Shown: positions 12,289 through 26,336 of the stretch, piece after piece
How the letters are laid out: each line of letters starts with the position of its first letter
Numbering within the stretch: position 1 is the first letter of the stretch
Assembly (NCBI GenBank): GCA_018697195.1
Contig: JAGMWU010000047.1
Coordinates: 434,001-498,000, forward strand
Direction of reading: 5' to 3'
Origin: Certhia americana
Taxonomy: Eukaryota > Chordata > Aves > Passeriformes > Certhiidae
Length of the DNA: 64,000 nt
Made by a program: the position numbers and the translations under genes
Notes under the pieces: generated by a model
What the model saw: the letters and a program-made list of their open reading frames with translations, nothing else
Database searches by the model: none
What the model was told of the DNA's origin: nothing

Positions 12289-15200
12289 CAACAGAAACCA
12301 CAGGGTGATACCTACCTAGCCTCAGTTAAACTAAATGGCAAATCCTATTCAATGGGCAAAGCTCTTCAAATGCTACTGCTAGTAAAAATGAAATCCTCTC
12401 CTAGGGACAGCCTTCATAAGGAATGTTTTGTTGAGTCTCAGCATTGTAGTATCCACATTATAAGTTTTGCTTTGTTTCTTGGAAACTGTGGGAATTTTGT
12501 ACAACTTAATATCTGCATGTATATCAGTATATAAGTACATAGTAAGAAAGCAGACATCCTTTCGTAACTGAAAAGCTATCTTCTCTTAGTTGTCTTTGTT
12601 ACATTTCATAATCACTAACAAACCCCCAAATCAGTGCTATGCAGCTGGTCTAGCTGCTGGCAGGATTTTCTTTTCCCCCAATCAAAGGGAAGATTCATGT
12701 TTCCTCTTTATAAAAACATGAAGTTCACCATATGGGTGAGAAAAATAGCAATGGGTTTGGCAATGGTTTTGTAAGAAATCATAATTTCATCCGTTTTCTA
12801 ATAATCTGAGTAATCTCTTACTGACACCTATAATTTTTCCTTGCCTATCACTTTTCTAAAGACAGTTTGGAAAATGCATTAAAATTGAGGTCAATAATTG
12901 ACAAACTGAGCTTCTGCAAACCTGCTCCAAGCACACTGGCCACACATTGGCTTCCCACTGTGCTATCAGTGTTCCAGGGACCTTCCCCAAATGGTAACAC
13001 AATATTTCACAACCCTTTCTCATCTTCATCTAGGCACCTGTATGGCTTTGGGAAGGAAGATGTTTTTTCTTTGTGGGGTCAGTGATGATAACCATCTACA
13101 TGACAAATCTTATGCCTGTGCTGGAGCAGCAGGCAGGAGGCCTTGGCAGTTTCATAATTAGTGTGGAAGCACTAACAGGCTTCCAGGAGAAGGCTGGCAG
13201 CATTGAGAAAAGGTCATTTTGCAACACAAAGAGCTTCTGAGTTGAAAAATTCCCTGCTTCCACACACCGAAACCCTATCCAAGGTGGGCAGTTTTCAAAA
13301 TCACACTAATAAAACCTGCTGTTTCTCTCCTGAGCACAGATTAGTAAGACTCTGCTCTGCCATATTCTTCATTTATTTGGGAGATGTAACTGCCTAGAAA
13401 ACAAGAACTACTTGATTCTTTTTCTATAGACTGTATGGTGTGCTGTATACAATACTGCATAAATCATCCAAAGAAAACACTAAAATAATACATAAATTGA
13501 TTTTCTTTCTCAGCAAAGCTGTATTAACCAAGAAGAATACACAGAAAGAAGCAAGAACTGAAAGTCCTGTAGGAAGGTTGTGTGTTCTTGGAGTGCAAAT
13601 GATTCCGTGTTTGGACCTACTGAAATTTAAATAAATACCACCCTACTTTCATTCAAGATCTTCAAGGATACAAATAATTTTTATTGAAAATTATAGTTTT
13701 ACATGTCAGAACCAATCATTTCAGAACAAATTCTTTTCTCTGCCAGTTGAAATTCATACCATCTTCACCAATTCAGAGGCTGTGACTTAGGTTACAGCCC
13801 ACCTTACTGGTGTGGGAACTCAGCCCTGTGCCCTGCCTCAGTCATGTCAGATTATTAGTCAAATCAACAAGAGCAGATGGAAGCAAAATTACTATTTCTT
13901 GGGCAGAGGATTCAAAAATATTTGGATTCTTTTCTTTTGGCTGAAAACTTTCTTCTGTCCCTCTCATAGTCCCATCAGGCATCTCACCAGACATTAACTT
14001 TCTGCAAACAATTTATCCCTAAAGCTGCATAACTGGATGGGAATTGTAAGAAAAAGCAGCACATGCTATTGTATTAATAACACCTCTTATTCAAATTCCA
14101 GCAGAAATTATACTACTACAAGTACAACGTCAACTACAAAAAGTTTTCACTGGAAATTCAGGAACAGCCTGTCCTTAGGACTTCCAGTTTCTTTCAAGTG
14201 CTTCACACATTGTTATCCAAATGTCTTGTTTGAACTGCTTGTTAATTTTTCTCTGAAATATCTTTTCATGAGATTGATAAGCCAAATGCTATCAGTAAAA
14301 GTCTGCTTTGCTTTTTTATTTTGCTAATTATAAAAATGAAAGGCAACACTTCAAATTTTGTAGACTTTTTTCACTTTTTGATGCAAAGTAGTTGGCTTTC
14401 CAATACCAAAAATGTAAATATAACTTGACTTTCTCTTTTCTGATGCTCTGCCATAAGTATCTCAGAAAAACAAACAATGTCATTACTTTCTAGTACAGTT
14501 TACTTCTTGTTCTTCAGAAAGAGCTGATCTATTTCTGCAGTCAATTTTGGATAACGGGCAGAGATGCATTAGTCCACTTTCAATATCAAAATTTTCAGGC
14601 AGAATAGACCTAACACAACTATAGCCTCAGTGCATTTTACTAATAATATTGCCTCAGACTTCATTTGTATTAAACAGAAATGCTGCTGCAGAGACTGATG
14701 CCATTCCTATTCTGTCGAACAAATGAGGAACCAATGAATATTCATGAACAAGCCAAACATGGACTGCATCTCCGTGCCAAGCTGAAGCACTATGTGGTGA
14801 ATCATTATGTGGTTGAAGAGTAATAAGGAAAGGGAATGGGAGGAGGATGTTCAATTTATTTCATACCCTGGACTTAAGAGCATATATATCATAATATAGC
14901 CCATTAATAACAACACTATAGTTTTAGATTTAGATTTTGCAGATTCCATGTCACTGATATTATGTTCATATTGTTCTCACTCTCAAGCACTAAATATTAT
15001 TTTACGGAGATGCAACAAGAGAGCCACAAACTTGCATATGAGATGCAGCCAAGAGTTTTAAAGTGTTTCAAATTATGTAAAGAAAGAAACAGAGTAATTA
15101 CATCTTAGAAGGACAAGTAAGAAAGGCTGAACATGAGCAAAAAACATGCAGCTAAAAACAATTGAGCAGATTCCTGTTAAGGAATTCCTTTCAAGTGAGA

Positions 15201-16642
15201 CAAGTTGACAGGTATGAGTCTAAAAACGCCTTAAAAAATGACCTCACAATGATGCATCCAGAACATGCCTTCATATTGGAAGATGTCCTGGCACCACATA
15301 TCTCAAAGGCAGCTATCATTTTCAATGAACATTGAATTTGAAGGTACTAAAAAACCACAGACAAAGTGTTCTCAGGTACATGGAACAAGGATGCTGAAAA
15401 ATCTTTTCTCTTCAGAAGTGGAGCAAAGCTGATTATAGGAGACTATTGCTTCCATAAATGTCTCTCCCTGAGTTCTCCACACCTTTGCCTTTTTCTTTTG
15501 CCTCCCCTGCAAAAATTTTTTTCTGTCTACAGCTCTTTGCCACAGTAATTTTGTAATATCTTGTCTATGAAAAAATTGCAGATAAATGACCGGCCTTCAT
15601 GATCACCTTCATATGTTCCCTTCTGCCTCCTCACAATATATCTCTTCTGCTCTCAGCACAAGAGCCTTAAATGGGGCTGATTCATTATTTCTAATCTCTC
15701 AAAGATATTTTGCTTTTTTTTCCCCTCTTTACTGTAGAACTAATATCTGAGCTGGTGTTACCCTATAAGGGACTTTACCCAATGTCATGAAGACAGAGGA
15801 AACAGACTGAAGCATTCGAACTCATGCTTCTAAACCCTGTCTTGCATCTTCAAAGGTGGAAATTTGGCATTAGAAGTGCTTAAGCTGCCCTGCTGGATGC
15901 TTATGTAATATGTAGTCAAAGCCAGCAAAGTGCAACAAGGTTGAACTAACTTAAAAAGGAAAAAAAACCCAACAACACAATTCTATCTTGCACCTTGAAA
16001 CCTGAAACAAAAACATCAATGAAAATTTGGAGCTAGGAAATTATAATTTACATTTTGCACATTTGCACAGCACTTCTGTCTGTAAATCCCTAAAACACTA
16101 CAACAGCAGACTCAATCCTTTACATGGAAAAAACAAGACAAAAAGAAATACGCTTGAGCTCAATGACCAAAGACATATCTTTATTTTACTGTAGTTTTAT
16201 TCTGTTCCGTACTTACCATATTAGAGCATGCTTTAAATGAACAGGCAGCCATAAAGCAGCACAGTTTTTCTATGGAAGCATTTTAGTATTAGCAATAAAT
16301 ACAGTACACACTTTAAATGCAGAAATACTGCCAGTGGGCAAAGAATTTGTCTCTATTATAAACAGAGCCACCTGTTTACTGTCTCTAATTCTAAACTATG
16401 AGACAGTTGGAAAAGAGGAATTAATTGGCAAAAACTTTCTGAGATGTCAAATATTTGGCTTGTATGAAGCCAGTGCTACCTAACCTGGAGAGAATCCCCC
16501 TCTCTCCTCCTGTTGCCCTGGAAATAGGCATCATAGAAGTCACATACCTTTACACTCTTGGCACAGTGAGTCATTATAACATTTATGATAGAAGAAAATA
16601 GGACATAAAATGCAGTACCTTGTAGGGAACAAGGCACTTTTT
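12289..16642. other. Unique non-coding DNA, nothing distinctive seen
   Basis: A/T-rich sequence with ordinary short poly-A and poly-T runs. ATG frames reach at most 96 codons (14037-14327), and none resembles a known protein. No LTR, CR1 or RNA gene was recognised. Confidence 0.6.
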
Positions 16643-16836
16643 AGAATCATAGAATGGTAATTATTTTAAAGATCATCTGGTTCCAACCCCCCTGCCATGG
16701 GCAGGGACACCTTCCAGAAGACCATGTTGCTCAGGGCTCCATCCAGCCTGGCCTTGAACACTTCCAGGCAAGGGGCATACACAGTTTTCCTGAACAATCA
16801 GTTCCAGTGTCTCACCACCCTCAAGAAACCAATTGA
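16643..16836 (-). mobile_element. CR1 LINE 3' fragment (antisense)
   Basis: The + strand begins agaatcatagaatgg, the reverse complement of the short ATTCTATG-type repeats that end avian CR1 elements. It continues with the diagnostic CR1 tail segments gatcatctggttccaaccc, ccatgggcagggacacctt and atccagcctggccttgaac. The similarity stops near a purine-rich run at about 16837, so only the last 190 or so bases of the element are present. This 5' truncation is usual for CR1. It encodes nothing intact; the short frames across it are chance. Confidence 0.95.
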
Positions 16837-19800
16837 AAAAAAGAAAAAAAAAAGAATAAGTGGAGATTCAACACTGAGACTCTAGAGCTCTCAGCTCTGG
16901 AGCCAGCCATGTCCACTGTCACATTACAGGCTCTGCTTCAGAAAAGGCCCATTCATGAGCCTAATTCTACCTGCTTGGATTGGATTTCCTGATTTCTCCA
17001 GGATAAGTCACAGCATAGGAAATTAAATACTCATAAGCATATTTCATAGCTATCAGTAACACTGGAGAGTTCATAACAATTACCTTGCAGTGTTCCATTA
17101 AACACATATTTGTAATATACAAATGCAAATAAGTGTATCTGCCTGTAGAGTGACAGATCAGTTATGCTGATATTAGTCCCATCTTTTCTCTTATATTAGG
17201 TCATCTTCAAACCATTAGAGAATCATCTCTTGGCTGTAAAAATATTTTCCTGCACTGAGATTCAAAAGCCATACAGGTTTGAAATACAAACAAATTTTCT
17301 CAAAAAAGCAACAAAAATATTTTTTTTTTATTGTCATTGCCTTAATTACCTTAATTTAGTGTTTTCTTCTAGTCCTGCCTATGTTGTGCAATTGCACTGT
17401 GCTGGTGCCAAATTAAAGCTCTTTTGAAATTTCTCATCTTTGAGAAACACAACTCCAATCACTTGCTTAACTAGTTACTCATGGAAATTAACAGAGATTT
17501 CCTTAGGATGAGGTTATCATTGCTTTATACTACTTTGCCTGTGGCTGCCACTTTTCATCAGGATGGTCCTGCAAGAGAAGGGACATTTAAGCAACATTAT
17601 CCTTTGCAGGTTGCAATTACTGAAAGTATATGCAAAGTACAGTGATGGTATATCTGACAGGCAATATGCAATAACCATAGACACTAATTAGAAATCCCTT
17701 TGACTTTGTTTTCCAAATAAAGCAAGAGAGCTTTATAGACATCTCACTTTCTTCTCCTCCCCTTTCCTCATGCCCCTAAAGCTGCAGGATTATCTCGCTG
17801 ACCAATCCCAATTCACTCCGTGTGTAGCTATAAGCAGAGAATCAAACTTGGGCTAAAGCTGGTGCTTTTCCTGCTGCCTATCTGGGAGGTTTTTAATTAC
17901 ATTTTATTGAGACCAGTGAGTTTGTTACTCCCACTGTAGGAAATGGAAAGAGAAAGAGAAAGGGAAAAGGGAAAAGGGAAAAGGGAAAATAAAAAAAAAA
18001 AAAGGGAAAAGGATAAAAAGGGAAAAGGAAAAAAAAGGGAAAAGGGAAAAGACATAGAAGGCTAGTGAATTCCCAGCCTCTCTGCCATGAAAACTATTTG
18101 TCACACCAAAGCATGTCACACTGGGCAATGGTATTTGAACTGAGCACAGACAGATTTGGACTGATTAGAAAGGAAACATTTTGTTCGTGAGAGCACTCAA
18201 GCAGTGGTAGAGGTTCCCAGGCAAGTTGTGCTATTCTTGCAGGTTTTCAAAACCCAGGAGAATATATCTGTAAGCAACCTGGACTGACTCCACAGCTGAC
18301 CCTAAGGTTACACTGGAGATCTTAGATCTTTCTAATCTAAGTTACCCTCTAAACCCTGTGGTCAGAGGAAAGTCATAGAAGTCTACTGGGTGAAGATGAA
18401 AATGAAAGAATCTTTGAGTCAGTTATTTTACATTTTCTAACACTGGAAATGCTGTGGTGCTCTGTCCAAATCTTCTCTTTCTGCTAGTGGTTGCTACTGA
18501 GGGTAGTTTATGCACATTTTTATGTGTGAATTACTGTTAGTTTTTGAGGCAACAGTCCTGAACACTCATACTTAAGAAACAATACTTGCTCTGCAGAAGT
18601 AGTGACAACTAATTAAAACTCAAAACAACTAACAAATCCCCAAAAAAGCTACTCAAAAGGATCCATAGAAAAACTAAAAGAGAATTCTTCACTCTGTTTA
18701 AGATTATTAGATGCTTCACAGGGAAAAGGAAAAAAGAATAGTATACTATCTCCTTAAAATTGCTGAATAACACCTCTATTTTTCCTGTCTCTTTTTTAAA
18801 TGTATTCAGCAGTCATATTTTCTACCTACTCTTAAAAAGAATTCTTTATGAAATAACAGAGAATAAAGATATTTTCAAATATTAGAAGTTTCTTTTTGTG
18901 GTAACTCTGAGAAATACAATGAAAGGTGCCATTAAGGGAAAACTACCAAGGACTAGAGATGCAATTAAATTTCCTCTCTCTGCTGAAACTCATAGAACAC
19001 TAAAAAAGAAAGAATTCTCATGTTTACTCTTCCCTTTAAAAATAAAATATTATACTCACTTCAAATATTCTACCTTTAAAACTCCAGCACAAGAGTACTG
19101 TCATCAGTACCACTGCTTCTATTTCTAGCATTGCATGATCAATTCAGAGACACAGGAACACAATATCCCAGCTGATATACCAGGGCCAAAACTCCCAGTG
19201 AGGACACTCACTTCAAATAATCTCCATCTCTCTATAAACAGTGTGCCTGAAAGATGAGAGGGCAGGGGGACTCGTTTCCTTTCCTTCTCCATGTGTCTGC
19301 CTCGTCTCCTAAACTAAGCTGTTTAGATCAAGGACTTTCTCATATTATTGAGTAACACAGAGCACAGCACACTAGGACTTGAATCCTATTTGGGATATAT
19401 ACCTACCACACCTAGATTTAAAAAAAAATTTAAAAAAAAATTAGCTATAGACAAAAATATAGGCAGACGAAACAAGCTTTCTCACCAGAGAGATGATTTT
19501 GCAGTGGTAAACAAAGAAATTTCTATCAAAGCATGGGCCATTTTCCCCTTGTTTCTCTAGACTGCATAAAAAGAGGATCTCCTGCACTTTGTCATTTTTA
19601 CATGCCCTGCTCAGAATCTCACAGAAGAAATGACCACATTTGATGAGGCTTCACAAGTACTGTAAACAAACTTTGCTTCAGTGAAACTTTATGAAGCGCA
19701 TAAGAAACAGGCAGTACAATGGCAAAGATTATGATGGCTTTAGATGCTACATCCTGAGGCTACGTATTGCAACACATGGGAGAAGGAGTGGGAAAAAAGA

Positions 19801-21663
19801 GATCCTGAGAGCAGGACCCAGGTATTTGGTGAATCGTTTTAAACGAACAGTAGAAAGTACTAAGGAGAGGGATGATGCCTTATCCAGATTTTAGGTTGAT
19901 TTCCATAAGAAATTCCCAGCGATGGGCCTGGTTGCAGAGTTCAGCCCTTTGGACCAAAAGTGATTTCCTGAAGAAAAAAGTGTTAGTTACTCTTCCTACA
20001 CATCCTGTGGGGAATACTTCTACATTCATTGGAAAGGAGAGATGTTGTTTTCTTCCAGAGGAGTGTTCTAAACAGCAGCACTATGGGGTGATTCCCTCTC
20101 TTTCCCTCTGGCCTAATTATTATGCAGGCAACTGACCTTTACCAAGGCATCTCCCTCCAGGTTTTTAGGCAGGTGACAAAGGCAGAAATGCCAGGCACAG
20201 CTCCACTATGGCCTGCCCAGATCTGCAGATTTATCAGCTCCTACAGACACTGTGTGAGCATTGAACTGCTGCAGGCATTGACCCAAGTCAGTCAGAGCTC
20301 TGCACCTCACTCCAGGCATGGCAGGGGCAGCTCAAGCACATTTGCATTGCCTTCCAGAAAACAGATCATCATCATACACAGGATGAAGCAGAAAAATCCT
20401 GCGTAGGGCACAGCCAGATCTGGACTGTTTGCCTTTCAGATGAAGCTAAAAGTTCTTGCTGGACTTGTGCCATGCATTGCTGAATCAGCTTGGCAGAATA
20501 AAGCACTAGTACACTCAGGAGTACCTGATTTACCTATGATTCTCTAGGTTATTTTTGCCCTCCATTTTTCTAGATATTAACAATCTTTGCCCTTGTGAGA
20601 TCTCATACACAGTGAAAAGGAAGAAATTAAAAAAAAAAAAAACTTCCTAAAAATTCCTTTTCTTTTAGGAGCTAGGGTATTCTTATGATTGGGAAAACTT
20701 GTTTCAAACCACCTCTCTGAGACTGGGTGACCAATATTTATTTTATAGTCAGTCTTTCACATCCTAAATGAGTGCCCTAACTGTGTTCCAGCAGGAAACA
20801 GCAGTTATCCCAGTGGTTAGACAGCCCATACTCCTCAACACACAAGTATGCCTCTTGACAGGCACAGCTAGATAGTATCTCCCAGACTACACCATGGATG
20901 ATGCAGTAAAAAGAAAAGCTGGGTTTTGAGACCCTTCAGACAAGCACAGAACTGCTTGTCACCATGAGAACAGGAGCAAATGGCTGGGAAATTGCACGCC
21001 TACAGGATTTACTGGCAATGTAGTAAAGGCAAAACATTCAAGGCATCAGAATTATGGATACAAGATACCTCTGCCCCCCCTGGTTCTTTAGACATGGAAT
21101 TCTACTGTAGAGTTAGGCTTCAGCAATTAAGACTGTTGTAAATATGCAACTAATTTTTAAGAGAAAGAAGTCTATAAATATGGTCATAGCAGTAGGGTTA
21201 CTGAATGGGCAATCTCTTGCTCCAGCTCTGATTCACACTGCCTCTGCAGATACTTCTTATTTATCATTTACCTGCCTCCAGTTTCTTCATCTGTAAAGGG
21301 AAGGTAGTATCTGTTTTATAAAGGTGCAGCAAAATCAGTACCCACTTAGTACTTGCAAAGTTTCTGGTGCAAATGGTGGTGCAAATGGACCGCTTGCTTT
21401 TTCCCCAAAGTGTACACCAGTGTGGATTTCATCTGAAGTTGTGCCAACACAATGCACGTGCAAAAATTAAGGAGCTTTGAAGAACTGGTGTGGCTGTATT
21501 TAAATTATGACCCCCTGAGGTCAGATCTGTGCAGCTAACCCACACAACTGCACACAGGAGAACACTCCCTGTTGTGGATACCTTTGCCAGGTTTCCAGAA
21601 GACAGAGAATTTACAACTGGAGCATGTTCAGAAGAATACCAATGAAATGAATCACAGAGAATA
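16837..21663. other. Unique non-coding DNA with a polypurine tract
   Basis: No gene was recognised. The notable item is the GGGAAAA tract at 17938-18053. Between 19.7 and 20.4 kb three overlapping frames of 67-94 codons occur in slightly GC-richer sequence, but none resembles a known protein or shows paired splice sites I would trust. Confidence 0.55.
17938..18053 (+). repeat. GGGAAAA polypurine tract (7-bp period)
   Basis: About 116 bases of nearly pure purine on the + strand. It contains regular GGGAAAA units, including four GGG runs at 17962-17964, 17969-17971, 17976-17978 and 17983-17985 separated by four adenines. That spacing meets the usual G-quadruplex rule, and the mirror-like homopurine strand could also form triplex DNA. 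A poly-A interruption separates it from a second block of GGGAAAA units. Confidence 0.92.
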
Positions 21664-22045
21664 ACAGAATCACAGAATCACTAGTTTGGAAGAGACCTTC
21701 AAGATCATCAAATCCAACTGATGCCCTGACACCTCAACTAAACCATGGCATGAAGTGCAACATCCAGTCTTCTTTTAAACACATCTAGGGATAATGACTC
21801 CACCACCTCCCCAGGCAGACCATTCCAGTACTTTATCGCTCTTCCTGTGAAAGACTTTTCTTAATATTCAACCTATATTTCCCTTGGCACATCTTGAGAC
21901 TGTGTCCTCTCGTTCTGTCAGTTGCTGCCTGGAGAAAGAGATCCACTCCCTGCTGACTACAGCCACCTTTCAGGGAGTTGCAGGGAGTGATGTCACCCCT
22001 GAGTCTCCTTTTCTCCAGGCTAAACACCCCCAAACCCAAATGGTT
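21664..22045 (-). mobile_element. CR1 LINE 3' fragment (antisense), about 380 bp
   Basis: The + strand starts agaatcacagaatcac, the inverted CR1 terminal repeats. It continues through the hallmark antisense segments: gaagagaccttcaagatcat, the clause around ccaggcagaccattccagta, and gagtctccttttctccaggc near the distal end. Divergence from the consensus as I remember it is visible throughout, so this is an old, 5'-truncated insertion. Frames of 60-68 codons within it (21833-22066) are repeat-derived and not genes. Confidence 0.94.
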
Positions 22046-22351
22046 CCAGGTGTGAAGAAAGGCTGAGGAAAGCAGACTTGTCCAGGATGGAGAAGCAAGG
22101 GCTGTGATGGAATGTAGCAGCAGCCTTACAGCACCTGAATTGCACTATGATATCTTTCAATAGCCTTTCTAAACCTGTCAGCTGAGACTCACTGGTTGCC
22201 CAATGCCCAGAGACAGTGCTTCAGAGGAGTGGTGGGGTACTGCTCCACATGAGCCTCTCCTACTGTGTCATAAAAAAAGTGTGATGGGGGAGCTGGAGGT
22301 GCCTGTCTTGATCAGTGGTTCACAATACCAAAGAGAAGTTTAAGCAGATGT

Positions 22352-22395
22352 CTTGGTTTGGAAAGACAGGGACCAAAGAAAAGGGAAACTTCCCT
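22352..22395. mobile_element. LTR-like terminus running into the assembly gap
   Basis: The sequence tgtcttggtttggaaagaca resembles the TGTCTTGGTTTG-type end of passerine ERVL-like LTRs, in inverted orientation, but similarity fades within about 25 bases. The gap of Ns follows directly. The sequence after the gap (about 22406-22600) does not match the LTR at 58695-59399. It may belong to another LTR family, or the match may be fortuitous. Confidence 0.35.
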
Positions 22396-22405
22396 NNNNN
22401 NNNNN
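22396..22405. other. Assembly gap (10 N)
   Basis: Ten consecutive unresolved bases. A round value of 10 suggests a scaffolding placeholder, so the true missing length is unknown. Confidence 0.99.
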
Positions 22406-25400
22406 CCTGAGCACCCATAAGTACCGAAAAGCACCCAGCCATTAGCTCTTTAGCAACTTCTGGGAAAAAATTCTATAAGAAATCAACCCAACCCCCAACA
22501 GCAGAGAACAAAACAGGGCTTCTCACCAAACCTCAGTCTCACAGCCATAACATCGAGCACCAAAGACAGACTGCCTTCTTTATGGAGCTCTCTGTGCCTG
22601 TGTGTGCCTTGTCATATTCCTGCTTATATCACACAAACATGAAAAGAAACAAATTCTTATGATTTCATACCGGGATTATACTTCATAGGCTCCCGGCAAA
22701 TGTCTCCTCAGTTGAAGGGGAAAAAAGGAAGAAGAAAAATTCTTCAAGTCATCAGCTTTGCACACATCTTATTATAGCAGCCTCTGCAGTGAAATTCATG
22801 CATGCTGATGACAACGCTTGTACACACACATGTCATCTGAGCTGTTTATAGCCATTCTTTCATTTAATGCATCTCATCTGCCAGGTTTTCTTGCAGGTTT
22901 TGTCTGTTTTACCATGTTACCATTTAAGCCTTTATCTATAAATCAAACTGAACTATAAACCACTTTGTCATCTTTTGTTTTGTAACAGATGTACAGCAAG
23001 CAGAGAGTGTTCCTGAATAGGAAAAAATGTGAACACAAACACAGGCTGGGGTATGCACAGAATCTCTATAAACCCAGTGTGGTTTCTCTTTCTGATAGTC
23101 AATGGTGCAGAAAGACAACTACTAAAATAATGAGAGGTAGAATAAACCAAGATGATAACACTCTTTAGATCCTCTCTACAAACAGGGCAAGGACATCAAT
23201 CTGAGGGAGCAAAAGAGAGGATTTTAGAACTGAACTGTTTTCAGAAGGCTCTAGAATATGGACACTGAAGTGGCAATTCAGTTGCATAAAAGAATAACCT
23301 GATAGAGATTTCTACTATGCTAATAAGCTTTCATTGGCAAGCTCTGATATTCAGCAACACACTTGGACCATTCCAGCATCCTGTGACACCATTACTACTG
23401 ACAAGGTCCTAAGCCATAGCTACATAGTTTTTGTTCTCCAACCAGTAACAGAAAATACACAACTTAACCAATGTCTAGTTCAAAGGGCTTCAGAACATCT
23501 GACTTTGTGCTGATGGAAAAGCTTTTCTTTGCAGTACAGGATGCTGGGGTTTTTAGGTTTTCTTGCTGTTTTTTGGCTCTATTAATTTCATTTATTATTA
23601 GCACTCCTCCTCTGGAGGAGTTGAGTCGATCCAAAATACAAACCACATATTTCTCCCAGCAAATGGGCAGAGGCTAAGGTGCAGTGCTGTAGACAGAGAG
23701 CAGCCTGGCTGGCTTTGGCATAGACAAAATTCAAACCAACATCATGGCACACAATGTATCCCATATATTCTTAACCAAAGAAAGAAAGGAAGGGAAGGGA
23801 GGGGAGGAATAAAAGGTACATCTATAGCAAAATATATATTACAAAAGCAAATAGAAGCTATAATTAGGAATTTTCAGCAATATCCCTGATGACAGGAATA
23901 GTCATTAGGGATAGTATAGTCAGCAAAAATCAGAAGCATTAATTAATTTATCATCTTTCTTTAGCAAATTACTTAAAATAGAAAGCAGCATGTACATTTT
24001 TATTTGTACTTTCATGCCTCATCCAAGTTCTAGTCTTCTCTAAGACTATATGCCAACCTCTGGAAATTTCCAGAAGATTCAAAAGCCATCCTGACAGAAC
24101 AGTTGGGCCAGACTAGTTATTCATAATAAATACACTATTATTTATAAAGCCATGAATTGCCATTCCCATATGCATAAATTTGTACTAAGACCATTAAATA
24201 GCTAGAAAAAATGCCTAATTTCTCATGTCCCATCTCCAGCTGATATTTATCTGAAAGATCTAGCTTGGATATTTAATTCATCTGCTCTTTTCCTCCTCTG
24301 TCCGGGAAATAATTCAGCTATGAATGATTTCTGAACAAATGTAGGACACTTTGAAGATTTTCAGAAAGAAAATCAAAACGAAAGCCCACACCTCGTTCTG
24401 AAAGCGTGGTTCTGTAATCTCCTTCAGCTTCAGATGTAAGACACTTGACTTGCCTATGGGATACATATTCACATTCATTATTCCTCTCTGCCCAGGAACT
24501 GTATATATGCTACATGTTTTACTCAAAAATATAATCCAGTTATCAACTGGAAAAATTCAGAGAGATGTGGGGGGGGAGGCATGTATTTGACTGATGAAAA
24601 TTAATCTTGGACCTAAAAGTGCCATTACAAATTAAAAATTCATCAGTTGAAATTGTTCCACCAAAAGTCTGAGCTTTGACTCTATTCCACAACAAAAACT
24701 TGTGTTCTCTAAGAAATCCTCACCAGGGTTACATCACTGCCTTCTCCCAAAACTGTCCTGGAAATCTAATGGTACACTTGGATTTTACTGGATTCTGATA
24801 GCAAACTGGTGCTGGAACAACTTGTTTTAGAGATGCACTAGTTCTAATATTTTTTACTAAATATCTAAGAATCCTAAATCTAATCTAGAGTTACAAAGCA
24901 CATTTAAAATTCAACCTTAGGGCAGTTCACAAGCACAAGAAAGTAGGTCTTGTGCATTTCTGTCTTTCACTTGAACAGTATTTCTTTCAGAGCTTAATGC
25001 AGTGTTCTGGTTATCTTCAAAACCCACAGTCTGGGCAGCCAACTCATTCTTGCCTATGTGGGCAAGTGAAGAATTCAATCACTTCTCCTAATTTCCTTGC
25101 TTTTAAAAATACAGTGTGACTGCAATTCAGTATACTTTTACTCCAAAATTAGTTTAAATACCTTCATATTTCCTTTAAATTAAATAATTGTGGTTTTGAT
25201 AGCAAGGGAATTCTGGGATTTTTCAGGTCTCACACTGTATCAGTCTAACCAGGAGCAGAAGCATTTACTTGGGGCATTTTGCCTCTTCCCTAATTAATTT
25301 TGAAATTAGTGTGCAGGGGAGGAAAGGAGCCATCAATATAAGATATTTCTAATGTTAATACTTTTGAAGTTATGTTTAATTGTATCTAAAGCAAAAAATA

Positions 25401-26305
25401 TTCCACTCCTGAGAATTTTATTTTCTTATTTATTTAAATTTACTTGCAGTCAATTATGACCACAGAAGACAGAAGCCATCTTTGCCATAGGGTACTGTAA
25501 CTGGGGATGCAAATCTGATTCTGAAATAAACAATATCTCATGTTAGTGGGTTTTAACATCAAAAATACTATATAAAAACCAGTATTTATTGTAAATTAAT
25601 TTCTGTGGCCAAAGTATTATATATGCTAAAACAACCGTCAACACCATGTAAAATTTTTGAAGTCCAGCTGATGCCTGTATTTTTACAGAACAAAAAGCTA
25701 ATTATTCTAGTCTTACAGTTAGACCAATTTCTGAAAGTTATCAACAGTTTTTGGGGTTTGTGTGTATTAATATGGGTACAAAAGTTCTAATATTTGGTGC
25801 TGGCCTCATATAATCAAGCTTTTAGGCAATATTTGCAAACACTAAAGATGATTCAGGTTTTGAATAAAAGCATCTCTGTGTCAGTGTCCAAGTGAAGAGA
25901 TTAATAATGCTTATAATTTTACCCCAGGTATTAGTTTGCGTGTTCCTGAGTGCTGTAAACATGAAATACTGCTCTCTAAAATGGAGGCCAAGTCGAATAT
26001 TCAGGGCTTGGGACATGATTTAGGTCTTGCTAGAGAGCTAGCTGTGAGCACAAGGCAAGAAGGCACAGACGGGAGAAATAGCCAGCCTGGTAGGAAATTG
26101 GAGCTCCAGTGCCTGCAGCTATCCAAGCCAGGCATGCTGCAGCAGCCACTGCATGGCACAAGAGGGGACATGAGACAAAAAGAGATAACAACTAGCCTAA
26201 TAATTACTTGATTACTGAATGGAAAAATATCACATAAGAAACAAGTTGTTGTCACTGAACTGAGAAACAGAAGCTGCTGGTCTCTGTAGGATTCAATTAC
26301 AGTGC

Positions 26306-26336
<31 letters not shown>

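Noticed and set aside
19691..20406. Three consecutive overlapping frames (67, 87 and 94 codons), the first rich in basic residues
   Set aside because: They are in different frames with no homology I know, and the region is only slightly GC-richer than average.
23779..23813. Possible G-quadruplex in aaggaagggaagggagggga
   Set aside because: Only three runs of three or more G, short of the usual four.
24060..24115. Weak similarity to the sense-strand CR1 3' region
   Set aside because: Only about 50 bases of loose resemblance and no terminal repeats follow it.
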